A stretch of DNA of 64,000 bases from Catenaria anguillulae PL171 (lineage: Eukaryota; Blastocladiomycota; Blastocladiomycetes; Blastocladiales; Catenariaceae), in assembly GCA_002102555.1 (NCBI GenBank), contig MCFL01000025.1, forward strand, positions 310,001 to 374,000. Reading direction: 5' to 3'. The notes below the pieces were generated by a model. It searched no databases. It worked only from the letters and a program-made list of their open reading frames with translations, and was not told where the DNA came from. The translations under genes and the position numbers were made by a program. Below are positions 47,628 through 59,210 of the stretch, piece by piece. Numbering within the stretch: position 1 is the stretch's first letter; every line of letters starts with the position of its first letter.

Positions 47628-50486
47628 TCAATTCCACGGCTCAGGTTGCCGATATCCATAACATGTCCGCATCAAATTGGGCATGACACTCTGCCAACCA
47701 TGGCAATGGTTCGGCAAATTGCTTGTACACGGAATCCCCATCACTGTCCCAACCTGGTCATCAATGCTCGCAACAGGATCTCCATGCATCACAATGTTGA
47801 CGCCCCACTCGGCAACAGCCTCCAACTCGATCCCAAATGCCTTGTAGGAAAAGCCGAGACCAGGCGCACCAAATGCGACTGCCGGCACCCTGTGTCGCGC
47901 ACCAACTACGGTCCCAATCGCGCCGCCAAGGGAGTGGCCAGTGAGGAACACCGACCGATTTTGCGCCAAAAGGTCCTTGACATAAGCATCAACATGGCGG
48001 TCAAACGCCAGCTCGCCGAGCCCAAACGTGCGCGAGAGAAAGGCAACCAACCGCGACGTGAGCACCCGCGGCCAAAACACGGCCAGCGTGCCAACATGCG
48101 ACGATGCTTGAATCAATGCCGACGGTAGCCAATACCCGAGGTTCTGAAACATCTCTTCGTACGACTGGGTCCCGCGAATTGCGACAACTGATAAATTTGG
48201 AATCTCGTCCCACCGAATTTCCGCCATCCTTGGCTGACCGCGAGCGGGGGGCGGATCCGATTTCGATTTCCGGCCATTCCAATACACAACCCGTGTGCGG
48301 TTGTTGAACCTCGGATTGCGCCGTATGAAATCGTGGACCTCGGTTTCATTGGTCATGTACACGCTCGACCCAAGCGTGACAATGTCAAGGGGCGTGAGCT
48401 TGCCGGCGCCGGGAAGTGACGCGAGCGGATAGCACGCGGGCATGGCGACCCGCGGTGGACCGGAAATGGTGGTTGCGTTGGATGGGAAGATGGGGTCGTC
48501 GCGCGGAAGCGGCACACGGATCTTGTAGTCGGTGAACCAGCCGGCGATTGTGGCGACTGCGGATGCAAACAGGATAAATAGGGTGACAAGAATGGCGCGG
48601 ATAAGAAAGCGGCGGCCAGATCGGTTGGATGGGGACGCTGGCATGGTAGAGGCGGTTGGAAAAGTCCAGGATGAGCGGGAGTCGCGCAGGTTGATTGAGA
48701 GGTAGGCGTGCGCAAGCGCAAAGCTCACTGTGCATCCCATTCCGCCGATAGTCATGTAACCGGCAATGGCGCATTTGAGGCTGAGGCAGCCAATAACACT
48801 CAGTCCACCGAGTCGAGGAGAGTCAAACGAATGTACAAGGGTAAAGTCGAGCGCAAGTGACGCAAAGAGGTAGACGACAGAAAATGGAGCGAGGAGGGCA
48901 ATTGTGTACCGTGCAGAGTCAGGCGAATTGATGAGCTGAAATGCGTCGACCGCCATTGTGCAAACCAGTGCGAGGGCCAGAGAAACGGCACGGAGAGTAA
49001 GAATGCTTATGGGAACACGCAAACTAGTGGAGTCAAAGTAGTGGGGGGAAGGAGCGGGTCCTTGCAAGTGTCTAATGAAAGATGGAAGCCGGTTCCAGGA
49101 AAGAAGGGTATGCCGAAAACGAACGAGGCAAAAGAATGTGGCCGAGGCAAGCGATATCGTGGTCGGGACGGTCGTTTCCAGATGAGGGCGCTGAATCATG
49201 TTGGCAATCAAGAAAACGGAGAAGAAACACATTGCTAAATAGCCACTGATTGCTGGAATAATGTGCTTCTTGGTATCAAACCCGGACCAAGCTACGAAAA
49301 TGGCAAGTCGGCGCTCGGCAGGGACACCATTGATGAGCTGTCTGATGATGCCTGAGGTGCGCGAGAGGCGAGCGAATGCGTTGACCAGCATGATGAGGAG
49401 TGTAGTACCTATCGAGCGAGTGGGGTCAAATGGCGATAGGCTGTGATCAAGCCGTCAATGAAAGGATTGAGGAGAGTGCGTACCGGCCACCGAACCAAAT
49501 ACGATCATGGAAATGGCAGCAAAGTACCCCACAAAGGACCCAACAAGGACGGTCGGAATGAAGAAGAAGATTCCCAGGAAGCAAATGGCGAGAATATGGC
49601 TGGCGGTATCTCGAGCGCCATGTAAAGCCGCTGCTTGATCACTTGCTTCTGAGTTTGGGTCGAGTTTTGCGCAGTTTTCGAGCGTCACTGCTTCGGGGCA
49701 GGGCGACGTGGCGGGAGATTTCGTTTGGCAAAGCTCGAGCTGATGACGAGACCGTGGCTTGGCGAGGCGGACCACCAGTCGCTCCACTGCCACTTCCCAC
49801 TGCACGCACATCCAAACCCTCCATGAGTTTGACATACTTCTCTGCCCCCCAGATGCTTCCATATCTCCGTGGCTTCCTCCATCCTTTCCCGTTTCCGCTT
49901 GCCAAGACCACACATACATGAGCATGCGTCCGCCCGTTCTGGAAAAGGACCGAACCAGATCAACCAGGACGAAAACCAGCGCGGCAATCCCAATCGCAAC
50001 AACAATTGCCGGACCATCGGCGGCAAACGCAAGTGCGCCGGCAACGCCCAAGACGTAGAAGAGGATGGTGAAGCAGAGCATCAGTCCAGAGACCAGCAAT
50101 GCCGAGAGAACAACCTGAATCACGCAGATGAATGCTTGAGGTCGGTGAAATCGAGTTCTTGGACAAGGACCAATCATGTACGGCAGCTTGCCTTGTCTGG
50201 CGGCTGTCGGCTGGGTATCGCGAAGGGTATCACCGGAATCGAGGGAAGGGTCGGGGTCTTCGGCGATGGGCCGCAATGACGCTGCTGAGAGTTGGCGCCG
50301 AAGGACACATGTCGGTGATGAAACGACAGTCAAGTCGCTCTGTCCGGTATCGAGTCGAGGCCGCGGGTCGTTTCGATCCGGCGCGATGTTGGGCCTAATG
50401 ACGGAAGCTGCGGTTCCGCCCTGACAGGACACAAGATCAGCCGCTCCGAACGATTCTTTGCCCTGTGTTTGCTCCATGGTAAACAT
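47628..50486 (-). CDS. Polytopic membrane protein with C-terminal class-3 lipase domain
   Basis: Two exons, 50486-49484 and 49408-47628, joined in phase 1 over a 75-base intron (GTACGC...GATAG) to give 927 residues. After about 115 polar residues there are roughly nine hydrophobic segments (e.g. VVLSALLVSGLMLCFTILFYV, ILAICFLGIFFFIPTVLVGSF, AILVTLFILFASAVATIAGWF). The C-terminal 300 residues are a class-3 (Rhizomucor-type) lipase domain: VVAIRGTQS (oxyanion strand), FLTGHSLGGAIGTVVGARH (nucleophile Ser), FGAPG, a HGDPVASID acid region and a C-terminal His in NHCHGW. It probably hydrolyses membrane lipid acyl esters with the domain facing the lumen or outside; substrate unknown. The layout of multiple TM helices then lipase_3 recalls diacylglycerol lipases, but TM number and sequence differ. 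The frame is clean throughout. Confidence 0.82.
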
Positions 50487-51087
50487 TGATTTGATGGTTT
50501 ATTGGCGAGAGAGAATATGTGAGCGCGATGCTACTTGCTATTGATGCCGATTCTTTCGCTGCCAAGACGATGGTTGCGGACAACACTGTGCTCGTTGGCG
50601 TGAGTGTTTGCGGTCATGAACATTTGGCGCAGCAAGAAACGTGAGCCAGCCCGCAATCATCCTGTCTGCACAGAGTGCGAACGCGGGGCCTGCGACGAGA
50701 CTCCCATTAAGGGTGGCCTACGAGTGCTGGCTCGTTGTGGAAGCCCCGTTCGTTCGCCTTCCAGGTTCTACTCCAAGAATTGCCTTGATGGTTGGGGGTA
50801 TGAATACAGAGAAAAGGTAGTTTGTGGCGCATATTCCCTTCTCCTTGCCTACTGAGGTCTCGCAAGCAGTCTCACGGTCTTACTTGAACCAATGAGATCA
50901 TGCATGACGTCGCAGCCGGAACACATTGGAAGTCACAAGCTTGAAATGGCAGGATTACAGGCACTCCCGAGTTGCCGCATATACATGGAGACTGCGATTT
51001 ATAATTGATGCTAATGATGGAAAAGGGTAGACTCCCTCAAACACAGAGACTTGTAGACAAACCCGTGGTGAAGCGACGCCCAATAAA
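50487..51087. other. Intergenic between the two lipase genes
   Basis: 601 bases; promoter/leader of the upstream lipase gene and 3' end of its paralogue. No coding region supported. Confidence 0.5.
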
Positions 51088-54000
51088 CTACGCCGGCAAC
51101 CCGCCCGTTCCAGAATGAGGTACTTGAGCAGCCGCCGAACCTGCCGTGTTTCCAAACTTCTGCTCGTCCGGCGACTGCTGCGCCATCGGATTCCCAATCG
51201 GGTCAGGCATCGCCACCGGCGGCCCTTGACCGCCCCACAGTCCGCCCCTGTTCTCGTTGCGGTAATACTCTTGCCAGTAACACCGATCCAGCAAGTACGT
51301 GACAAGCTCCTTTGGGTCATGACACCTTCCCTCCCCAGCATAACACCCGGCGGTCAGTGCCAACGTTGTCCCAACCTGCTTGTCCAGCGTGGGCATGGCA
51401 TCGCGCTCAGGGACCAAATTAACTAGCCAATGCTGCAAATCCTGTGAGCCCATCAATCCAAATACTTGGCGGTAGTACTGCAACCCAGGCGCCGAAGTGG
51501 CAAACGCCGGCACACCCAGCCGCGCGCCAACGACCTGGGCCAGCGTGCCCGCGTATCCGTGCCCGACAAGAACCACGTTGCGCCCTTGGTCTTGCATCAT
51601 GCGCGCAACCACCTCGATACCGCTCAGCTCAGGCATGTACGCGGGCGAGAGCGACTGGTGGACGGTCGACACGACCAGTGTCGCCACCTCGTCTGGCCAG
51701 TACTTGAACAGCGTGCCAAACGGCGAAGACGTTGAAAAGAACCATGCCGTCGACCAAAGAATGCGCGTGTGCAAAACGGCACGTCCTAATGCGCGCGTAC
51801 CGCGAACAACCAAGATGGATGTTTGCGGTGCTGTTACGAGTCGAAACTCGATGAATGGACCGTGGGAATCACTGTTGTGTGTGTCCTTGGATGCCTGTGC
51901 GGGCTGCAAGCCAAGCGCATTGGCTGTGACACCTGCTGGCGCCTCCTCTTGCCCACCCAGCTCAATCAATCCTTGCATCCTTACAGCTCCTCGCAGAACA
52001 GGATTCTGATTCACCCAGTCCATGATGGCAGCGGCCGACGAGTTGCTTGCCGCCATTGGTGCCGTGGAAAGTGAGACGAGCTCGAGCAGCTTGAGGTCGT
52101 GGATCTTGTAGTTGCATAGCAGGTCCTTGGCTAGGGTCATTTCCCTTGGCAGCACTGGCCAACGTGGGTTGAAAAATGGGGACTGTTCCTGGCTGGCAAC
52201 CGAGAGGTTGCTGACGCCAAGGACAGAAACAAGCCATACGCCAACGACGGTGGCAATAATGCATGCATTGAACAGAACCCGGCCATGCAGTGATGCATGT
52301 GAGAATTTGCGATCTCGAGAAGCGCGGCGAGTATTGACACTCACTGAGGACAAGAGAAAACCGGCAATGCTGAGGACAGTGAGGCTGGTTGCATCAGGCG
52401 AGGCAAGAATCGCGACTGTAGAGAAGGAAGCATTAGACAATCCAAATGGACATGAATCCACGAGTGGTTGTGGGCGGGAAGCATACCAAACACAACAACC
52501 CTTAATACCATGAAGGCAATAAATAACAAGGCCGACAGCCTCGCCGTGAAAATGTGGCAAAAAGCAAACACGGCGTCTTGACCAATGCTAGCGAACGAGA
52601 ACAAGAGCGCGCAGATAATAATGTTGGGCGCATTCGGCTGCCGTCCTGGGAAGTGCATCATCTTTTCGAGCTGGACATGGCCCAGGCGTACTGTGATTTC
52701 CGGTGCCGCCAAGTCATGCACGACTGCACAGGTCAGCGCAACCACAAGAAGCACAGATCGAAGAAGGAAAATGGTGCGAAGTGAGCCACCGTTGGTGTTG
52801 TTGGCCGACGGTGTCGCTGGAGCTTTTTTCTGTGTCGAATTGGACCGGAGAACGAATGTGCGAAGGCGGACGCAAGTCAGGAGAACGAAAAGACTGCAAA
52901 TGATAAAGAAATGAATAGGTGACTCGGGCTGTTCACCGTCACGTTTGTCAGTTACTGGCAGCCGGTTCCACACTAGAACGGTCAACCAACGTAACATAGC
53001 GATAAAACGTCATCCAACCACCATCACCGCAGCGACCGTCGCTGCGGCCCGCACAATCCATCGGTTGATGACGCCGCCCATTCCTCCAACTTGATCCAGA
53101 CCCAAAGATGCAGACGCAATTCCGGCTCTTTTGCCCTCGTCAGGCTCGGCCCACAACTGCCTTGCCACTGCTGAAAACCTGAGGGCCGCCTGGCCAACGT
53201 TGGCAAGCACAATCAGTCCCGCGGATCCCAGCGACAAGCAGGCCGCAATCATGGAAAAGGTGTTCACCAGTCCATACGAGCAACGGCAAACAAGATGGGA
53301 ATCCCAATCTTGTAATAGGCAACAGCAAGCAAGAGAACCAGCTGAATGATTGTCCGCAATTGATACCGCTGGCACCACAAGTCGGGACCTCCGCTGCTTC
53401 TCTTCGCGGCAACCTGCGACGCAGGCTGGGCATCGATCAACGCCTGGTGGTCATTGTCCTCGCTTCCGCTTCGCCCGACGACGAGTACATGCTTGCCGCA
53501 CTTTCTGCCTTGCCCGCTTCCTCCAGAGAGTATTTTGGCGTTCTCGCGCCGGCTCCCGCGGCGCCGCTGTGACGCGATCCGAGCTTTGCCCACACCCACG
53601 CGGTGACCCGGTCCACTGTCACATCGACAGCTTGCGGAATGGCTTTATGTGGGCTCATGAGCAACTGCGACCAGTGTGGGAACGCAGTCGGTGGATGCAC
53701 AGGCGGCTGGCCAAAGCGTGAGGGCAGAGTCCAGAACCAGGTCATGAGGCGCAGGGCGGTGCGTGTCAGCGAGAGCGTGGTGGATAGGATGAGGTAGAGG
53801 TAGGTGAGAAGCGAGAGGGTGGCGACAAGAGAGAGTCCGGGGAAGTGTGTAGAGAGTAAATGAGATTGCTGTACATTACCATAAGGTGAGCTTGCGAAAA
53901 TGAAATGATTCGCATACGAGATGGATGGATAGGTACGCACCTGAGATTGGTCGTAATCGCCAGCGCGCCCGTCAAAATCACGGCCAAGCCCGTCCACAGC

Positions 54001-54810
54001 GCTGCAATAATCGGCACAACGAGGTACAAATACCACGTTCTCGTCACGCCCTCATGCGTGCTCTTCTTTCCTTTCTTGGCGGTGGCCTCATTCGCACTGA
54101 CAACATTGACCAAGCTCGACGACTTTTTCACCGGCAACTTGGTGCCGCTCGCGCTCTTTTTCATGGCTTCGCCATTCGGCGACCGATTACTGGACCCGCC
54201 GTGTCGACAACCAGCCCCTCCTTTGACCTACGCGTCGACTCGACATGGTGCCTCTGGACGTCGCGCGGATCTGCCGGCACATGCACCACAGGGACCGCAG
54301 GAGATAGCGGCGACATAATTCCCACGGGACTTGATACACCTTCGGATGGCTGAGCGAGCGGCAGCTGCGATGAGCTCCTTGATTTCGTGCGTGAGCTGCC
54401 CCATGCGGGGCCGGTCGCGCCGCCGCTCGGATCAGATGCCTGCGGTGGGGTGGCGGTGGAGGAAGGTTGGGCATGACTGGCGGGCGCGACCGGTCCGCGA
54501 CAGTAAAGCTTCTCGGGCGTGCGGCGGCTGTGACTGACTGGGTCGTATAAAGCTTGTTGAGCAGCGCCGACGACGTGACGCCTGCGGGTGGGGCGGATGT
54601 CGGCGACGTGGGCAACGTGTCAAGCCCAGCAGACATGAGCGCCGAGCTGGATGTGTGTAGGGCAGACAAGGGTGTGGCCGTGGATGAGATGTACGTGTTT
54701 GAGTCATTTCGGTTGACTGGGTCTGGGTTGGTGTTGGGGCTGCGAGATCGCAGCGCCGCCGACGATGAGACTGGCGGGCCGGTGCCGGCGGCGGGGTCGT
54801 CGGATTGCAT
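51088..54810 (-). CDS. Paralogous membrane lipase-like protein lacking the nucleophile serine
   Basis: Same architecture as the neighbouring lipase gene: low-complexity N-terminus from the ATG at 54810 (MQSDDPAAGTGPP), a Lys-rich stretch, membrane helices (WYLYLVVPIIAALWTGLAVIL, LRTIIQLVLLLAVAYYKIGI, FFIICSLFVLLTCVRL), then the lipase_3 fold (LVVRGTRALG, LVGHGYAGTLAQVVGARLG, APGLQYY, PERDAMPTLD, RCHDP). Clear introns: 52416-52486 (71 bases) and one beginning near 53940 (GTGCGT). The elbow reads G-H-G-Y-A-G where active lipases have G-x-S-x-G, so catalysis as a lipase is unlikely. Four one-base losses (about 54447-54450, 53839-53842, 53460 and 53280) and a TGA at 53010-53012 interrupt the reading; flanks of each continue the alignment to the sister gene (WNRLP is shared). 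It is either a pseudoenzyme with sequence errors or a decaying copy. Confidence 0.68.
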
Positions 54811-55155
54811 GGTGTTTCTTACCTGGGTCGGTGGTGAAAAAAGGAGGAGAAACAGGATCGATGTAGGAGAAAACATTCGATCTCGCTCAGTGCAGAGGCA
54901 TCAAACGTGGGAACGCGCAGCTGCCAAGGAGCGATGAGTGCCCGCGCTTGCACGCTTCTCGAAAAGAGATTCAGATTATTGGTCAGGTGCGGACAGAACC
55001 TGAGAGAATGGAAAGGGTATCATGAATATGTTACACAAGCAATCAGAAACAACAAGCAAGTAAGCAGAGATAGACGAAAAGGGTACATGGATTGACAAAA
55101 ACGTGGACGGCACGCGAAATGATGCCCAAACTACATCTTGAAACGGAAAAAATCG
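54811..55155. other. Intergenic, no feature seen
   Basis: 345 bases between the lipase-like start and the stop of the next minus-strand gene; purine-rich on the plus strand, consistent with a leader. Confidence 0.5.
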
Positions 55156-57175
55156 TCATCTGCGATCCACACTCGGTAACGACGCGGACGACGGGCCCTC
55201 GCCCATCGAATCCCCCGCCAAACCCGCCGCTTCTCCGTCATTGTCCTTTAGAACGCGCGCATCCGCCAAATCCAGCTCCGCCAGGGGATCCACGGCAACA
55301 ACAACAACCGACACGGTGGACGCGCTCGCTGACGACACACTCATGTAGCTGGGCGGTCGGCTGGGGTACGGCGAATATGTCGGAAGCCCCTCACGATTCC
55401 TCCTCTGCGCGGGGAACTCGGCCAGCATGCGTGTAGCCACGACCCTTTGCTGTCGCGCTGGGTATGCTTGCCGCTCGAGCTTGCGATGGTGCATGTAAGC
55501 CACGACAAAGACCATGAGCAAAATGCTTGGCGCAAGAATGGAGGCGATCGCAAACAGCGTGCCCGTCTTTCCTGCTGGATTTGCAGGAGGTGTGGATTGG
55601 CTGGGCGGAGTAGGCGTGGAAGGTGGATTCAGAACAAGTGGCACATTTTCGGGATCCGTTAGAAATGCGCCTGGCGGCTCGCGAAGGTCGCGTGTGCAGC
55701 CATTGTCGTGCCTCCGCCGACCGTTGGCGCGGGACATGTGCCGAGCCGGCATTCTGCTTGGCGTGTACACACGGATCCGAGCGAGCTGGCAGATAGAACG
55801 CGGCCGAGTGGGCACGGCGCCGGCGTGTAAAAGTTGAGGGGAAACGCGAGCTGGCTTGCGGCAAGGCCGGTGATGAGCGGCGCCTTTGGGATAAAGAGCG
55901 TGTGGCCGAGGACAGAGGCAAGCAAGGGCGACGTCGACGTGGATGCGGTGCGGGCGAGTCGGGAGATGGATGGAGGGGTAGGAAGGCCAGAGTTGGGGTT
56001 GGCGAGGGTCTGATCGCAGGTGGAACCGATCGGAAGGGAGAGTGCGCAGATTCCGAGTGAAGTGGGCAATGGCGGCGGTGGAGGTGGAGGGATGGTGGAG
56101 GAATTGGAACTTGGGGTTAGGGCGGTGGCAACAGCTTGGGTGAGTTCAGGTGGGACATAAAGCGGCGACCACGACGTTCGGAGCCAATTCAGGAAGGAGC
56201 CAAGTTCGGGTGTGTGAGCGGGACACAGAGGAGAGAGTGGGCCATGGCAAACTCGGATGCACAGGCGGTGATGCCGCAATCTTCGAGTGCCTCAGCTGTG
56301 TAAATACATATCAATGAATTGGGGAGTTAGTTTTCGATCCGGTGAGAGATCGAGGGAATCATGGGTAATAGAGTGTGGCGCGGCACGTAGGAGCCGAAGT
56401 CGGCAGAAATCAGCGCGTCGAGTGGTGTGTGGTGTGTCTCGATACGTGTGCGGCGCAAATTGGATGACTCAAGCAGACAACGGCTCGAGCTGGGCTCAAG
56501 AAAGGTTGCAGCGACCGCGTTGCAACATCCTGCCTGTGTATTGCCGCCACCCAATGCCGGGACGGCGGTGGCGGTAGTCAACGGCTGATCGGACCTGAAT
56601 CCAAGCACTTGGAATCGACATATTGTGTTGGGGGGGGGAACATGGGAACCGCTGGCAAGCTCCCTTCGCGGCCAGCTCAGTCGGAGACGCGAGTGTGGGA
56701 GTCAAGGGAAGCGCGGGCGACGGTTGCTCGTACTGGAGTCGGCGCGGGTGAGGGAACGAGGGGACGCGGGCAGGAAGGCAAGCAGCTAAAGGCGTACCAG
56801 CAATGATGAGGTCCTTGGCCATGAAAGTGGGAGCGCTCGACACGGCCGTCAACCGCCGTGTTTGCTCGACGCACTTGTCTGCACGGCAACGGAGGTAGGC
56901 ATCAAGAGACGATCCCTTGGCTGTCTTGGCGCCGTTTGCGCCGGGCTGCTGCCTCCAATTCCATGAGAGTTTGAGGCGGAGGCGTCCCTGTGGGCAGCGT
57001 ACAGACGGTGGACCTGCGGGCATCCCAGGTCTGGGCTGTCGGCGTTGTTGGAGTCGCTGGACGTGGACGCGGAGCACGGCAGCGCAGTGAGGGCCAGGGC
57101 ATTGGAGAAGGGGGCGGCAAAGATGGGCGACGCCGGGGCGGTCGACGGTGCTGATGTCGCGGTGGAGGGATCCAT
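55156..57175 (-). CDS. Cysteine-containing single-pass membrane protein, unknown family
   Basis: Reading from the ATG at 57175 (MDPSTATSAPST, then hydrophobic FSNALALTALPCSAS) the protein has scattered cysteines (DLGCPQVHRLY, DAYLRCRADKCVEQ, QAGCCNAV, LEDCGITACASEFAMAHSLLC, CTRQAECRLGTCPAP). It then has one strong membrane helix (GTLFAIASILAPSILLMVFVVAYMHHRKLE) and a cytoplasmic tail with Ser/Pro and acidic residues. Introns are likely near 56790 (GTACGC donor) and ending at about 56300 (TTTACACAG), with an unresolved middle exon at 56330-56600. One-base losses near 56950 and 55715 and probably one near 56230 split the frame. It could be a surface or secretory-pathway type I protein; no known domain recognised. 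The exon model is incomplete. Confidence 0.5.
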
Positions 57176-57543
57176 TTCTGTGCTAATGTATACACACGGT
57201 AATCATTTCATTTATTACATTTCATAGTGATATGCTGTCAGATGTTTACATATCGATTGAGTTGCCGTGCAATTATTAAGCAAGAGCAGAGTGAGAGTGG
57301 GAAATCGCTCAAATGCCAGCTCGCATGCTGAGCAGAGGGGCAGAACACTCTGGAACGTGTTCTGGAGTTCCGGAACAGGGCTGCCGTTTCCAGAACATAA
57401 GTATCACTCGAGTGCACACAATATACATTTTTTTCATGGACGGGGCCGCTTATCAGCGCATAAGCAGAAGAATTCTTGATTCTTGACTGACCTGACGCTT
57501 ATTAATACTCATTGCATGAAATTAATCATTGGCCAAACCCACA
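57176..57543. promoter_or_regulatory. Divergent promoter interval, cysteine-rich gene / TAP42
   Basis: 368 bases between opposing start codons, markedly AT-rich compared with the exons. A near-palindromic AGAACACTCTGGAACGTGTTCTGG, with GGAAC/GTTCC half-sites repeated to about 57395, stands out. No coding sequence. Confidence 0.5.
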
Positions 57544-59122
57544 ATGTCCCTCGCCACCACCCCTGCTACCGGTGCCCTCACCCCCTCGGCCACCGGCGAC
57601 ACAGCCCCACACCCCGATCACCTGGCCACCAAACCGCTTACCCAGCTCTTCTTTGACGCCCTCGCCACCCTCTCAGCCACAGACCCTTACCCAACCGACG
57701 CCGCCATCCTTGCCGCCCGCGATACGCTGCTCCACTGCTCGCGCCGCATCCGCTCTGCCCGCCTCTTCTCGCCCAACGAGGACTGGGACGACGTTGCCAC
57801 GTCCAACTTGCCGCTTTTGCTCACCGACGCTTATCTCGCAGACGCAGAGGCCCGCGTGCGCACATCCAGTCCCAGGGATCGCCGCGCGGCCTTGTTGCGT
57901 GTGGTCGGCCACTGGCATGCATATCTGACGATTGCCAGCCGGTTCGGGCTGGCCAGTCCTGGCGACGTGGCCATGGCCGATGTCGCCAGTTTCGGCATGG
58001 ACCAGATTTCGGGCGGCGGCACAGGTGGGAATGCGGCAACAAGGAGGAACGAAAAGATTGCACGATTCAAGGCTGGCAAGGAGCGCCAAGCACGCATGGC
58101 CAGTCTTAACGAAACATTGGCAGCGGCCGCCCAGCGGAAAGCCATAGCGAGTCACCGGCCCATGCTGCCCGCCTCGTTCTTGGCTTCTGTCACTTCGGGA
58201 TTCTCGTCGCTCGCCCCACGTGAGGCCACGCCGTCGACGGGTGGCAACAAGTACATTACACGGAGCGGCGACGGGGATGGTGTTGATGACGATGATTTTG
58301 ATGATGATGAGGTCCTCTCGCGCGACTTTGTCAAATTGCTCATGACGCACTGGGTTGACAAGGCAAAGGACGAGCTGGAAATGGTCCGTGACGAGCTGCC
58401 CATGGTCGAGCGCATGATTCAAGCAACCGAAGCGGCCGCAGCCAGTGCCGGTGTCGATGGTGGACGGGATCCGCAGCGGAATCGCGGACGCAACGAGGAC
58501 GACTTGGCGTCGCGGCTGGACGGTGTCCGATTGGGCGGCGCACCTGCGGGCAACGGCTTGTTGGATGCACAAGGGCGGCCCATGCGCCCATTTACACTCG
58601 TGTCTCAGCGGGCGATTGAGCAGGGCAAAGTGTTTCGGCCGAGTCATCGGTTGCCCACCATGAGCATTGAGGAGTATATTGATGCCGAGATGGAGCGCGG
58701 TGGCATTTTGCCCAAGTACGTCCTTTCGCGTCGCTTTTGCTTCCGCTTTCGTTTCCGCAACGGGCAGATTTTTCTCACTCGATTTGGCAACCATTCAGGC
58801 AGGATCCCAACGACCAAAAGCAAGATTCGGATTCGGATGACGATGAGGTGGCAGACCGCCGGACGTACAAGAAGCGCGAGTGGGATGCGTTTACCGATGG
58901 TACGACCCAGTTTGCACTGTGCGCATGCCGTGATTTCAGTCACTTACAACGTTGCTCTTGCCCCCACAACGAACAGACAATCCTCGTGGAGCAGGCAATC
59001 GCACTGGAACCGTGGATAGGCCAATTGGCTGTGAGCGTTGTCGAGGTGATTCTGTTGCTTTTTGTATTGTGTTCTATCTTTCTGCTTCGTTGGCAGGACC
59101 ATTTTTGAATGCTTCGCTTTGA
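57544..59122 (+). CDS. TAP42: Tap42/IGBP1 (alpha4), PP2A-associated TOR-pathway regulator
   Basis: Exons 57544-58715, 58799-58899 and 58977-59122 (introns 83 and 77 bases), 472 residues. Landmarks: LLRVVGHWHAYLTIASRFGL, a run RRNEKIARFKAGKERQARM, the block SRDFVKLLMTHWVDKAKDELEMV, MRPFTLVSQR, PTMSIEEYIDAEMERGGIL, and the C-terminal KKREWDAFTDDNPRGAGNR typical of Tap42. Tap42 binds PP2A-type catalytic subunits and is controlled by TOR signalling in the cytoplasm. Family proteins usually end soon after the NPRGxGN motif; here the frame runs 33 residues further, so the true stop may be obscured by a lost base. The ATG at 57544 is the first in frame. The middle acidic insert (DGVDDDDFDDDE) is species-specific. 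Confidence 0.92.
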
Positions 59123-59210
59123 CACCACTTGACTGGACGGAGTTGAGAGTGAGCCTTCAAGTCTGCAGGTCTTTCTGGATCAGGTTCAGTCACTCACGAT
59201 TGCAACCAAA

